Shown here: piece by piece, positions 12,350 through 23,334 of the stretch | Position numbering within the stretch: the first letter of the stretch is position 1 | How the letters are laid out: each line of letters begins with the position of its first letter | Origin: Cordilura impudica | Taxonomy: Eukaryota > Arthropoda > Insecta > Diptera > Scathophagidae | Direction: 5' to 3' | Assembly (NCBI GenBank): GCA_963682025.1 | Contig: CAVMKG010000138.1 | Coordinates: 62,001-126,000 of the forward strand | DNA length: 64,000 nucleotides | Translations under genes and position numbers: made by a program | The notes under the pieces: generated by a model | The model's input: the letters and a program-made list of their open reading frames with translations, nothing else | Database searches by the model: none | Told to the model about the DNA's origin: nothing

Positions 12350-12527
12350 CTACAAATAGACAGAGAGATGAATGGACAGACGGATGGACGGACAGACGAA
12401 CATCGCTATATCAGCTCAAGTTGTTATAACATTAAACAACATATACACTTTATGGGGTCGGAAATTCATTTCTAGATGCATAACAAACTTATATATACCC
12501 TCTGCATAGTGGTGTGCAGGTTATAAA
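12350..12527 (-). mobile_element. Truncated HINE family A copy
   Basis: This matches the 7105-7263 end of the long family A element: GACGGACAGACGAACATCGC, TTATGGGGTCGGAAA, and ACTTATATATACCCTCTGC followed by a second half of the small terminal hairpin. Only the 5' end of the element (in its own orientation) remains. Confidence 0.6.
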
Positions 12528-12595
12528 TATTAGATTTAATTAGAAATTCTCCCCTTAACTTTAAAGACAATATTACAATTTATTAAATATCGAGT

Positions 12596-13357
12596 TTTTA
12601 TACCCTATACCACTATGTGGTTTGGGTATAATGACTTTGTGCTGCTGTTTGTAACAACCAAAAATATTTGACCTAGACCCATCTTTAATTATACCGATCG
12701 AATCAGAATCACTTTCTGAGTGTGTCCGTCCGTCTGTGTGTCCATGTAAAGCTTGTAATCAAACTGCAAGTCGCAAATATGAATATATTTTGATGAAATT
12801 TGGTAAATAAGCTTTTGTCGGCCATGGGATGAACGCTATTGAAATTGGTGAGAATCGGTCCATGTTCAGACCTAGCCACCATACAAATTACCCATATGAA
12901 ATCGACATAAATTTCCATAAGATCCAAATTGTCATATAGATCTTACTCAAATTGGGTTTGTATGCGTTCATTACATCCACTAATGAGTAGTCCAAAAATG
13001 ATCCCTTTGACCCAATACAGAGCTGCTTCCCGATCTTCACTTAAATCTATTAAAAAACAAAAATATTGCACTGATTCTTCTCAAATTTTGTTTGTATATA
13101 TTTTTGCAAAATACAAAGACTTTACCAAACATGATCAGGATCGGTCCATTTTTGGACCTAGTCCCTTTTTAGATATAGCATCCGATATGAACTTTTTCAT
13201 ATCTGCAGCCAAAAAAATTAATAAAAATCCCACTCAAATTTGGTTTTTGCTTATTTTCAATGTCCAGTTAGTTGGGCCTAAGAGATAGGGTTTCTAAACG
13301 CATGGTATAGGGTATCGTATAGTCGGTCTAGACCGACTATAATATTCTTACTTGTTT
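12596..13357 (+). mobile_element. HINE family B copy, near full length
   Basis: It begins TTTTTATACCCTATACCACT, continues with a conserved GACTTTGTGCTGCTGTTTG block and a GTCCGTCCGTC microsatellite, and ends with the 20-bp palindrome TAGTCGGTCTAGACCGACTA then TAATATTCTTACTTGTTTT. Drosophila INE-1 elements end in the same layout (hairpin of GATAGTCG..CGACTATA type, then CTCTTGTTTT), which supports the Helentron-associated class. Non-coding; this is the reference copy for the other family B entries. Confidence 0.8.
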
Positions 13358-13812
13358 TATTTATGTAATAACTTAGCAATCAAGGTGGTAACTTAGCGCA
13401 TGAATATAACATTTGGACTATAATGACACCTTTTAACCTATATAGCAGAATTGGCCGTACTTTGTGCAATCTTGCGGAGTCATGATTTATTTTTGGCGTT
13501 CGTAAATGCCAAATAAAATAAGTCTTTACGACATAATTGATGGCTTTTATTTCATTACGAATCAAATTTCAGCACAAGTAGCTCGTTTAAGCTGCGTTCA
13601 CACTACGTGTTTTGCTTGTGTTTTCTTAGTTTTTTAACACGTGTAATTTGTACACATAGTGTGAACCCTTTCAAACATTGTTTATGTACAACACATTTTG
13701 CAAGACATATGTAAATTTTTCAATTAGAGCAGGTTCTATTTTGTCAAGACAAACATATGAAAACACAACACTGCTTGTGGCGAAAGAAAAACAAATTAAA
13801 TTATAAAGATTA
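13358..13812. other. No gene; inverted TTCACACTA repeats
   Basis: No coding signal. Bases 13596-13610 (GTTCACACTACGTGT) and 13652-13666 (ACACATAGTGTGAAC) form an inverted repeat. A near copy of the second (ACACATAGTGTTGAA) lies beyond the Penelope-like element at 16985-16999. The Penelope-like element may therefore have landed inside a small inverted-repeat transposon. Confidence 0.4.
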
Positions 13813-13866
13813 ATGTATTATAGAGTGTACATAGGGCTTTTTTTGGTCAATTTTATTAAATGTAAA
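13813..13866. repeat. Left terminal inverted repeat of Penelope-like element
   Basis: It is the reverse complement of 16632-16683 with a few differences (for example CATAGGGC versus GCAGGGC, and a GG/GTT difference near the AATTTTATT block). Confidence 0.8.
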
Positions 13867-13891
13867 ATAAAAATTCTTTATTTCATTATTT

Positions 13892-13931
13892 CCCGACGTT
13901 TCGTTGAGTTTTTGTCAACATCTTCAGGGGC
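13892..13931 (-). ncRNA. Hammerhead-ribozyme-like motif
   Basis: On the minus strand, GCCCCTGAAGATGTTGAC is followed by AAAAACTCAACGAAACGTCGGG. The core CUGANGA (CTGAAGA) and GAAA boxes are present. Stem II is GTTGA/TCAAC with one extra U after CTGAAGA. GAAACGTC gives a minimal stem III, and GGG after the GTC cleavage triplet pairs with the leading CCC as stem I. Minimal hammerheads of this type are described in Penelope-like elements. The extra U means activity is uncertain. Confidence 0.5.
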
Positions 13932-14189
13932 ATTTTATTTTGAATCTAACACAAACAAAAAAAAACAATCAATATAAAGACATAAAACATTAAAAATAAT
14001 TTTCCTTTACATGAATTTTTAACTTATAACATTAATAAAAAATCATTGGTGTATTTTGACATCACAAATTGATTGATTTTAAAACACAGTATATATAAAT
14101 AAACAAATAAGTAAACTATTGAAAAACTAAAACATTTATATCACAGAATTTAACTCTAGTATCACAGTGCAAACGAATATATGAAGTTT

Positions 14190-14584
14190 ATGTTGTCTAT
14201 GTCTTCCTTGTTGTTTATTGTCTTGTCTATTTTTTGCTGTATTCTCAGGCTTTCTATTGTACATCTTGTGTTGCTATTTTTTTCCTTGTCTAATATTATA
14301 ACTTCGTTTAGATCAGCTGTATGATTGGATTCTCTTATATGTTGTGAGAGTCCAGTTGTTTCTCTCCCTTTTTGATGTCTGTTTCATGTTCTTTGATTCT
14401 TGTTTGTAAGTTTCGTTTTGTTGTGCCTATGCATACTCTCCCACATTCTTGTTCTTTGTTTCCCAAACATTTAATTTCATAAACTACGTTGTTTTGCTGA
14501 AATTTGTTTATTGTTGATTTTGTGTTTGTGAATATTTTGTTGTTTGATTTGGTTTGTACGCTGGGATTATATTGTTGTTGTTTA
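14190..14584 (-). pseudogene. GIY-YIG endonuclease domain of Penelope-like element
   Basis: Downstream of the reverse transcriptase stop and in shifted frames, the minus strand reads NNVVYEIKCLGNK, then CIGTTKRNLQTRIKEHETD and IKKGEK. After a second frameshift it reads LSQHIRESNHTADLNEV and TRCTIESLRIQQKID. This is the conserved C-terminal GIY-YIG-type nuclease of Penelope-like elements, which nicks target DNA to prime reverse transcription. Residues of the 'YIGTTKR' and 'EHETD' blocks are preserved, with Y replaced by C in the first. At least two frameshifts separate it from an intact protein. Confidence 0.78.
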
Positions 14585-15826
14585 TTATTTGTTGTAAATT
14601 GTGTTTGTTAGGCCTGGAATATATGGTATACTGCAATATTTTAAAGATTCATTGCTGTCTATGGTTTTAGTATTTGATTTTTCTATGGTGCATTGTTTTT
14701 TCTGTAATAAGGTGTTTATAAGATTGTTTGGATAGTTGTTCCTTTTGAGTATATGTCTAATTTTTTGTATATTTTGATTATGAAATTGTTTGTTACTGAT
14801 GTCTAGAACTCTATTTATGAAATTGGTGACTGTGTTTATTTTTTGATTTTTTGGTTGTGATGAAAAATAATTAATCATTCTTCCGGATGAATCTTGTTTT
14901 GAATACCAATCTGTAATTATTTTGTTTTCTTTGCGAATTATTTTCATGTCAAGATATGGAAGGCTATTGTTTGTTTCAGTTTCAACTGTGAATTGTAGTT
15001 TGTTGTGGTATTTGTTGAAAATTGTTAGAATGGAATCTATGTTCTTTTTCTTCACAATTGCAAATATATCGTCAACATATTTGACTAATAGTCTCATTTT
15101 AATATTGTTGTTGCATAGTTCAATAATCGTTTCATCCAATAATTTGTCTAAGATAATGTCAGCAACAGTTGGAGAAAGTGGATTTCCCATTGGCATCCCA
15201 TAAGTTTGGATGTAAATGTTGTCCATATGTTTGAAATAGTTGTTATCTCTGAGGCAAAAATTAAGAATTTGAAGAAATTTCGATTTTGTAATGTTGGTGT
15301 GATTTTTGAGTTCTTCCCATTTTTCCATTATATTTTTTATTGCCAGATAAATGGGTATATTTGTGAAGAGCGAGACTACATCAAGAGAAATTAATGTGTC
15401 GTCTTCCTCCAAAGTAAGGCTTTCTAATTTTGTTTTTAATTCCGTTGAATTTTTGATATTGTAATCATCTGAAATTGTATTTTGAAGTATGCTGCCTATA
15501 TGTTTTGCGAGGTTATAGCATGGTACATTTATTGATGAAGAAATGGGTCTAAGTGGTATGTCTTTTTTGTAGGTTTTTGGCAATCCGTACAATCTTGGTA
15601 TGTTTGCTGCTGTGCTATATCGTTGATGTTTTAATTTTATGTTTATTTGTTTCGATTTGAATAATTCTATTACAATGTTATTGTTGATTTTTTGTAGTTT
15701 TGTTGTGGGATCAGTTCTAGTTAGTTTATAGGTATTTTTATCTTCTAATAGTTTGGCCATTTTCTGTTGATATTCCTGTTTATGCATTACTACAGTTTTG
15801 TTTCCTTTGTCTGCTGATGTGACCAT
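14585..15826 (-). pseudogene. Penelope-type reverse transcriptase
   Basis: A 413-residue open stretch with Penelope reverse transcriptase landmarks: ADKGNKTVVM near the start, PRLYGLPKTYKKDIPLRPI, LISLDVVSLFTNIP (first catalytic Asp), YGMPMGNPLSPTVADI, LLVKYVDDIFAI (YVDD active site) and LPYLDMKI. It is in the same frame as the upstream open stretch at 15905-16615; only two stop codons (TAA at 15905-15907 and a TGA 12 nt on) separate them. The frame stops at 14585 before the nuclease domain, which follows in another frame. Role: RNA-templated DNA synthesis at a nicked target. Confidence 0.9.
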
Positions 15827-15904
15827 AATTTCGTTCTTGTGTTTTTTCAGAAATTTTTGAGTATCTTTGTGTATTGTTAATACGTATTTCCCTCACTCAG
15901 TTAG

Positions 15905-16615
15905 TTATATCTTGCGTTTGAATATTGATATATTTGTTGATAATTTAGATCTTGCTATATCTTTGTCTCTATCGTTTTCGATTGCTTGTATCCCCTGCTC
16001 AATATCAGCTATTGTGCGAATCGGCGAAAAATTATTTTTGTCTATGGGAATTGCAAATTTTTTCCCTAGGGATAGCAACCATTTCATTTCATCTGGGAAT
16101 TCTATATCAGTTAAATTTATAAACCAATCTTCATTAAAGGTTATTCCAAGTTTTTGTTTTTTCTTTGCCATTAGTTTGAGAAATTTGAATTTGTTGATTT
16201 TTTGTTTATTGTTTAGTGTTTGTTTGTAGCTTACTTTTTGTTTTTTAAGAAGTTTGTTGAATTCTTCTTTTGATATCATTTTTTCCATTCGTTCAAGTGT
16301 TGCTTTTATATTGTTCTGTAGTGATTTGATTGAAATATTCGTTTGTCTGATTTCCAATTTTTTAATTCTTATGGAAAAATTGAATGTTGTTTTTTCATAT
16401 TCCTGTTGAATGTAGTCTGTATAAAATAATGTTTTTAATTTGGAAGTTAGGTTTGTGATATGTGTTGGTATTATTTTATATTTTTGAAATTCTAGTAGAA
16501 ATTTTAGTCTGCATTGCTTTTTTGCTAACTTTTGCATAAGGCTGCAATAGTGTTTTGGTGTTTGGCAAGTTTCCCCATTGTATTTAAGTTGTATGTGCTT
16601 ATAAAAATCCTTCAT
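15905..16615 (-). pseudogene. N-terminal region of Penelope-like polyprotein
   Basis: 236 residues from the ATG at 16615 (MKDFYKHIQLKYNG). It is Lys-rich and helical with heptad-like stretches around residues 70-130. It contains FNEDWFINLTDIEFPDEMKW and LSLGKKFAIPIDKNN, the 'L(S/G)LG.KFA' segment that precedes the reverse transcriptase core in Penelope-like elements, and AIENDRDKDIARSKLSTNI. It joins in frame to the reverse transcriptase part after two nonsense codons. Confidence 0.8.
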
Positions 16616-16631
16616 TTTTGTGCGAATCTAT

Positions 16632-16683
16632 TTTACATTTAATAAAATTGAACAAAAAAGCCCTGCGTACACTCTATAATACA
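16632..16683. repeat. Right terminal inverted repeat of Penelope-like element
   Basis: Partner of 13813-13866. It lies 16 bp upstream of the first ATG of the N-terminal open frame (16615), so the 5' untranslated region is very short or the element is 5'-truncated with an inverted terminal fragment. Confidence 0.8.
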
Positions 16684-17319
16684 TAAAACAGATAAGTTTG
16701 GTCTAAAATCAATATTCTATAAAAATTAATATTGAAAGAAAAATTAATTGTTTAATATTAATTAACAATTAAAAAATACATAAAATATATAACTTTATTT
16801 TTAACAATAAATTTTTGCAAATTCACAAATTAAATCAGCTGTTGTTTACATTTAGAGGTTATGTCATACGGAAATAAATATGTACGTTTGAATGCAAAAA
16901 TTATGAGTCGTATGTAAAACGCCAATTTTGACACACACACGGAATTACGTATGGATCGCAAAACTGAATTTACATATGGAAAATACACATAGTGTTGAAT
17001 AAAAAACCAAGTTTTAAGAGCTAACTTTTCGTTGCTTAAAACTTAGATTCTAACTAGTAATTAACCCTTAAAGAGGGTGAGGGTTTGCTTAATAAGCAAA
17101 ATAAAATAATTTGTGCTTAAACATCCTAATTCTTTGAAATTTGGATAAATTTCAGCCGATGATGATTTATCAATCAGTATTATTTTTGCTACATCATATA
17201 CAATACAAAATTTTTATCAATCCTTAAAATATCCTTTGAAATTTCCAAAGCTTCTTCAATAATAAATGTAAATTTTTTTAACAACATCACTGTTTTGAGT
17301 AATATAAAAACATTGAAAA
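16684..17319. other. No gene seen
   Basis: AT-rich; contains a TTCACACTA-like repeat end at 16985-16999 (see 13358-13812). Nothing else recognised. Confidence 0.5.
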
Positions 17320-18752
17320 ATTGATTTGATCCTGGTCCTAACAGAATTCAAAATAATATTCTTAAGCACTGTGCTGACTTCCTGTCCTATCCACTAACAA
17401 CACTTTTTAATCAGTCCTTGCGTACACGACATTTACCATCTCTATGGAATGAATCTTGCATCATCCCTTTATATAAATCAGGCAATAAGGACAATGTGTA
17501 TAACTACAGAGGCATCTCAAAGTAGAGTGCAATACCCAAAATTTTAGAAAAAAATACAACAGACTCGTTATCTCATCAAGTTTCATCCATACTTTCTCCA
17601 TATGAACACGGCTTTCGTAAATCTCGTTCTACAATCACCAACGTTCTGGCACTCACTACAATTATAAATGACGGATTTAGAGATCGTGTGCAAACTGATG
17701 TAATTTACACCGACTTTAGAAAAGCCTTTGATAAGGTGAATCATGATTTATTATCTCTAAAAAAATAGAAGTATTTTCTGGTGTTCCAGTCATCTTGTTC
17801 CAGTCATCTTGTTCCAATCATCTTGGTCCAGTGCTTTTTACTTTATATATCAATGATCTCCGTTCTGTTATTCAACACTCCAAAATTCTCTTATATGCTG
17901 ATGATGTCAAACTATTTTCCTCCCTTCAAAACTAGTTTCAACATTTTTTGCTACAATCCGATTTAAATAATTTTTGTGAATGTAAACCTTGTGTACCTCA
18001 ATGTAAAAAAATGCAAGCATATGTCCTTTTGCAGATGTAAAAAACTACACACTACTTATTAGATCATAGATTAGATTTTCGTCCGCATATATCTTCAGCA
18101 ATAAACAAAGCTTATGGCGTTCTTGGATTTATGAAGCGATGGAGTAAAGAATTTTCTGATCCATATGTAACCAAATAGCCATATATGTACATCCCTGGTT
18201 CGTCCCATCCTGAAAAATGGTTCTACAATATGGGATCCGTGTTACATTATTCATATAAATTTCGTCGAATCTGTCCAGAAACAATTTCTTTTATTCTTTT
18301 TTGGAACTCATATGCCTTACGCTCTTATGAATCCAGACTTGCTCTAATCAAGTTACCGACACTGAAAAGTCGTAGAACAATGCTTAGTATTTCCTTTCTA
18401 CTCAGTTTATTCCATGGCGACATTGACTCCAATTACTTGTTAAGTAGAATTCAAATTAATATACCATCGAGACCTACAAGAAACTTTAAGCTCTTAAATA
18501 TTAATTATTTTCGATTTGACTATGATAGTAATGATCCATTTCGCCGGTGGTGTGAGCAATTTAATGGAATTTACCACACATAGAATTGTCCGAAAATAAA
18601 GAATTTTTGAAACGTAAAGTTATTCTGTTACTAAATAACTAAATCGTCATTATTTTATTTGTTATATGTATTTGATACACTAAATATATTAGTCTGTAAG
18701 CACTTTTTTAATTCCATAGACCTTAAATAAATAAATAAAATAAATAAATTGA
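17320..18752 (+). pseudogene. 5'-truncated LINE reverse transcriptase relic
   Basis: A reverse transcriptase of the Jockey/CR1 type, broken by many stops. Readable blocks: GPNRIQNNILKHCADFL, SLWNESCIIPLYKSGNK, EHGFRKSRSTITNVLAL, IYTDFRKAFDKVNHDLL, then in shifted frames LGPVLF-like and ILLYADDVKLFSSLQN (YADD active site) near 17880-17930, then LDHRLDFRPHISSAINKAYG and SRLALIKLPTLKSRRTML (18322 onward). The 3' end has an (ATAA)n tail at about 18724-18750, a typical LINE terminus. The endonuclease and the start of the reverse transcriptase are absent. The clade within LINEs is uncertain. Confidence 0.8.
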
Positions 18753-19006
18753 CACACAGGCATACGCACTATCCTCATAACCTGACCTGTAACAGGGTCA
18801 GTGGTAAGAGCCTCAATAGTTTTCTTACCTTAGGAGAAATCTCACATATCCCTAGTCCATGAGGATCACCACACTTCACATATATGGCATATATATGGCA
18901 TCTTACAATTACGCTCAAATTTTCGCGTGTAAACTCTTCAATGCAATATATATTTTAATTCGTAAAATTTCTCTATATCGGAATCTCTGGACATATGGAG
19001 TATCCG

Positions 19007-19026
19007 TCTATCTATCTATCTATCTA
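19007..19026. repeat. (TCTA)n microsatellite
   Basis: About five TCTA repeats within the gag relic. Confidence 0.8.
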
Positions 19027-19605
19027 CACCTAGTCTTACTAGTTTCACTATATTCAAATTTAATTGAAGACCCTTTAAGTACTGCTTAACCGCCTCAACC
19101 TCAAAAGAGTCGGAAAGCCACCTTATTACTACCAGCAATGGTCTTACCCCTTTGGGTATATGTATGAAAGTTGACTTTCTGGTCAGCTAACAATCCCTTA
19201 ACTTTCTCAAAATTTTCGAAAGAGACATCTTTACCCAAATTTGTATCTAAAAGTTATTGCCATCTAACTCTGTATCGAAACTTTCACACATTAACTTTAC
19301 ATTAATATTATGTGCTGTAATTACAGAAATTTACTTTCTGTTGATAGCACCACTACCAACATTATCAGCAATAACCTTTTCATTTTCGCCTTTCTTCTGG
19401 TATTGGACAATTTTCTGCTTCTCCGAAGCTCGATCTGCCGTCTTCTTCTTCGCATCATTTGTTGACTTTTTCTTATCATTTTTTCGACTTAGCGACCTTT
19501 ACACTGGAAATGTATTCACCTTCGCTTATACAAGCACCTTCAGTTGGTATTTCTGCTGTGAAATCCATATCATCAATAGAGCTATCATTACCGCTTACAC
19601 CATTA

Positions 19606-20135
19606 ATTATACCCTATACCACTATGTGGTTTGGGTATAATGACTTTGTGCTGCTGTTTGTAACTACCAAAAATATTTGACCTAGACCCATCTTTTATTA
19701 TACCGATCGACTCAGAATCACTTTCTGCCATAAGATCCAAACTATTACATAGATCTTAGTCAAATTGGGTTTGTATGTGTTTATCGTATCCATTAATCAG
19801 TAGTCCAGAAAAAAATCCCTATGAGACAATTCTTGGTCATAGGCCCCATATAGATAAACTTCCCGATCTTCACTTAAATCTATCAAAAAACAAAAATACT
19901 GACTTTACCAAGTATGGTCAGGCTCGGTCCTTTTTCGACCTAGTCCCAATATAAATACAGCACCCGATATGAACTTGTTCATATCTGCAGCCAAACAAAT
20001 TAATAACAATAGCACTCAAATTTGGTTGATGCTTATTTTCTATATCCAATTAGTTGGACCGAAGAGATACGCTCTCTAAACCATGGTATGGGTATCGTAT
20101 AGTCGGTGTAGACCGACTATAATTTCTTACTTGTT
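19606..20135 (+). mobile_element. HINE family B copy inserted in gag relic
   Basis: Begins TTATACCCTATACCACTATG and ends TATAGTCGGTGTAGACCGAC then TATAATTTCTTACTTGTT. About 200 bp around the microsatellite is deleted compared with the copy at 12596. Removing it rejoins the gag reading frame with no duplicated target bases, which fits a Helitron/Helentron-type insertion. Confidence 0.8.
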
Positions 20136-20329
20136 ATGCTTTCAACCATGGCCATAAGGTTTTCAATATGGCCTTCCAGTTTTTTATTTTCCTCAATTGC
20201 AGGAAATAAATCCTTTCGCATATCAACAAGCTTACTCAAGCTATATTCATATTTTTTCGTAAAGTCAGTACCATCTGGTTCTGCCTTCCTCTTCTTAGAA
20301 TAGATATCTTTATCTCCATCCGCCATCAT

Positions 20330-21572
20330 TATCCAAAAATTCTCTTCTGTTCAGAAAAAATATTTTCGAATATTTTCCTATGTTTAAAAATTATATTTAA
20401 AGAAGTCAAACCAGTCATACCGAATGCTCAATGCAGACTGGGTTTCTATCATCAAGGCATAATATTTTTTTGAATAGCCCTTGTGTGTACATATTTCAAC
20501 TTGTATCGTTTAGTGGTATGTACGAGTATGTATTTTTTATTTATTTTTCTACTGCCGCTGTTTAACTTTCATCGTTGTTGTTAATAGTATTCTTAGTATG
20601 TGAGTATTTGTTATTGTTGTTTTAATGCTAGTTTATGTCATGTTGTTGTTTGTAAATTGTGGTAAATGTTTGGACATAATTTTCATTCTTGGTTACTTTA
20701 CTACAACGTCACATTTATGAATTTAGGCTCTCACACGCTTTCATACTGGAACACTTAACTAAGCAACGACTTTAGTTACCGTGTTATATCGTTAATTTTA
20801 AGCGTCCTATTGTTGTATTTGGTCATTTTTAACAATAAATATTATGTCTTGTTTGTAGAATTTTCTAATATTTTTATTTTTTTGCTTTAGATGCGGTTAT
20901 TTTTCCCGTAATTGGGCAACAGCTATTTTGCTGTATATACAAGTGTATATAATGTCATTGAAGTTCACCAATAACAAGAAACAGGAATGTTGTAATCCTT
21001 AAGAATGTTGTGTTATCCAATTTATTAGAATGTCTAGTAAAATTCCATACAAAGGAATTTTAAGCAGTTACAGCCAAACTATTTGGCTATTTTCTAGCAT
21101 TTGTGTGCAAGTGGTTAGATAATATCAAGACAAAACTGTAATGTGTATATTCCTACATAATCATGTTGTCAATTTTTAAACAAAAGAAATAATAAAATTC
21201 TAGTTTTGTAGCCCAAAAATTTTTAGTAATGTGTTCTGAATTTTTCAAGTATTTAATGTATTCGAGGAGATAGAAGCCAATAACTACAATTACTATATCC
21301 ACAGGACATAGGTCATTATAGTAAAATAGTATTGCAATTTTTGAATTCCAAAAATAAAAGCGCTAGCTTTTATCATTACTTGGCTCTGAAAACGCGATAT
21401 CTGAATGACACCAAAGACCACTGGTCAGGTTATCGCCCACGTACCATGGAATGGCTGATATGGTTTTTGATATTAAATTACTTTAGAAAAATTTCTGTGA
21501 AACCTCCTTAATATGCAATTAAAAATCTCATGCAATAGTTTTTATTTTTGAACAACTGATAAATGGATGTAA
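20330..21572. other. No gene seen
   Basis: The first ~140 bp is probably the 5' untranslated region of the LINE whose ORF1 lies on the minus strand. The rest is AT-rich without recognisable coding or repeat content. Confidence 0.5.
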
Positions 21573-21892
21573 TAAACACACACAAACTCATTTTGAACAA
21601 GATCTATATGATAATTTGGATCTAATTGCAATTTAAGTCGATTTCATAGGGGTCATTTGTGTGGGGACTAGGTCTGAACATGGACCGAATTTAACCAGTT
21701 TCAAGAGCGTTCATCCTATGGCCGGCAGAAGCTTATATACCAAATTTCATTAAAATATATTCATATTTGCGACCTGTACTTTGATCATAAGGTTTACATG
21801 GACACACAGACGGACGGTCAAATATTTTTGGTAGTTACAAACAGCAGCACAAAGTCATTATACCCAAACCACATAGCGGTATAGGATACAAA
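21573..21892 (-). mobile_element. Internally deleted HINE family B copy
   Basis: On the minus strand it starts with the GGGTATAATGACTTTGTGC block at the right, and continues into GACCTAGTCCCCACAC-type sequence at the left. A deletion joins the GACGGACGG microsatellite directly to TCAAATATTTTTGGTAG. The terminal hairpin end is missing. Confidence 0.75.
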
Positions 21893-22139
21893 AAATGTCC
21901 CTGTGTGATCAATTAAATTTGCCGCAAATCTAGAATTCGATTTACAAAGTAAAAACGTCAGTGTAATTATGTTAAGAGTGAGATTGAAAAAATCGTACAA
22001 GCTTCTACACTGAATTTTCTTCGCCAGTATTATTTGATTTTTTTATCATGTTATTTTTGGAAAAAACATCATGTAATTTTTTTAAGTCTTAATCTTGTTC
22101 ACTTATTAATAGTTTGATTCAAGCCAATGATCAAATAGA

Positions 22140-22730
22140 AGCACGTGCTAAATATGTTAAATATTTTCTACAAAATATTTATTACAAAGTGTCAGAAACA
22201 CTTAGTCCTTACTTGGGAACCTGGTTCGCGAAGAAAGAAAGGTCCACATGATATTGAAAAGAGCTCCAAACACATCCGGTACAAAAACATCTTTGTTAGC
22301 TCAGTGCTCGCACTATTTGGTGCGGAAAGTTACAGTCGATGCAGATTTAAAGATTTATAAATTCCAATAAGTAACAGATAGAGATGCTGCAAAAAACTTA
22401 GAGGTCAAAAACAGAACACGGAAATTTAAATCGTGTTTTAAGAACTTACTCCTGCATAACGGATGACGAAACGTATGTACCGGCAGATATTTGGCAGACT
22501 CCGGGTCAAAATTTGTATGTTGCTGATACGAAAAGTCGAAGATAAGAGTAGGGCTCAAAAGCAGACGAAGCTTTCAAAAAAGTTCAAGATATTTCAAGCA
22601 ATTTTCAGTTGTGGCAAAAGAAGCTAGTCACTTGTTTAAGGGGCTATATTAATACCGAAATTAAATGTTTGTAGAAAACCCTTTCGTAAGCCCACATATA
22701 GCCATCCACATATTTTTCAAAAGATTTCAC
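22140..22730 (+). pseudogene. Mariner-like transposase relic
   Basis: Frame-shifting stretches resemble an insect mariner-type transposase: an RRKKGP segment near 22230, then DDETYVPADIWQTPGQN at about 22457-22505 (the first catalytic Asp in the DDETYV block), KIRVGLKSRRSF and a CGKRS-type stretch near 22610. Such enzymes cut and paste DNA at TA sites. Many frameshifts; no inverted terminal repeats were found around it. Only the N-terminal and middle parts are readable. Confidence 0.6.
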
Positions 22731-23305
22731 ATTCGGTCACTAGGAGCCTTCAAATAGAATGAGCTATAACTAAAATAATAATTTTGAAATGACTTGTCGA
22801 TTTAAGAAAAAATCCAGAAAATTTTTATATTTTTATATAATACCAACTCCACAATACTAAATATTGATGATATTATATGTATTATTAGTGCTATATTTTC
22901 CACAGCTGATTTGTATTGATCGTAGAATCGTTGATATTATTAAATCAAAATTAACATAGTCATAATATTCTATAACATTAATAGGCTAGGCGATTCCTTC
23001 TGACCGATGTTTAATTCTAGCGTTTTATCCCGATTTTGACCAAATGTATATTATTTGAAAGGTATTTCTTTTTATCCGTTTTGCAGATTTATAGATTTTA
23101 AAATTTTTTCCTTTGTTTCGAGTAAACTGCATTTAAAGTTGCTACTTATACAAACATAAAATTATAAATATGCTATACGTGTTTTATTAAATTTGTTAAT
23201 GTGTTTGATAATGACTTTGTTATCTTCATTCATAATAATAATAACCATAAAAGTGTTGGTTTGTGAATTGGCTAAGTTTAAAAATAAAGCTGCCTAAAAA
23301 TTGCA
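22731..23305. other. No gene seen
   Basis: AT-rich. TTCTATAACATTAATAGG near 22969 could be a degenerate Helitron 5' end paired with the 3' end at 23334, but the flanking base is wrong. Confidence 0.35.
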
Positions 23306-23334
23306 CTCGAATTTCGAGGGCTGGAATCTGCTAG
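23306..23334 (+). mobile_element. Helitron 3' terminus
   Basis: Hairpin CTCGA-ATT-TCGAG at 23306-23318, twelve bases, CTAG at 23331-23334, then T. This matches the Helitron 3' signal (hairpin 10-15 bp before CTRR). The 5' limit is not established. Confidence 0.45.

Larger units (their letters stand above)
13813..16683 (-). mobile_element. Penelope-like retroelement
   Basis: The element encodes a Penelope-type reverse transcriptase and a GIY-YIG nuclease on the minus strand. It is bounded by inverted copies of one roughly 52-bp sequence (13813-13866 and 16632-16683, including TATAGAGTGTAC and AATTTTATTAAATGTAAA). Penelope-like elements are known to have LTR-like repeats in inverted or direct arrangement and hammerhead ribozyme motifs in them; a candidate motif lies at 13892-13931. 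Two in-frame stops and frameshifts in the nuclease make this copy inactive, but decay is limited. Confidence 0.88.
18753..20329 (-). pseudogene. Jockey-type LINE ORF1 (gag-like), split by a HINE
   Basis: Starts at the ATG at 20329 (MMADGDKDIYSKKRKAEPD), followed by a coiled-coil-like segment to residue 64. The HINE at 19606-20135 then interrupts it. Joining 20136 to 19605 keeps the frame: ESINGVSGNDSSIDDMDFTA. Later, after frameshifts, come SFENFEKVKGLLADQKVNFH and an AIYVKCGDPHGLGIC zinc-knuckle-like stretch, typical of Jockey-type gag proteins that bind element RNA. ORF2 is not present, since another LINE tail abuts at 18752. Upstream, 20330-20470 is probably its 5' untranslated region. Confidence 0.7.

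Noticed and set aside
22969..23334. Complete small Helitron from 22969 to 23334
   Set aside because: The 3' end is convincing, but the proposed 5' TC follows a T instead of an A and lacks similarity to the other Helitron starts; only the 3' terminus was annotated.
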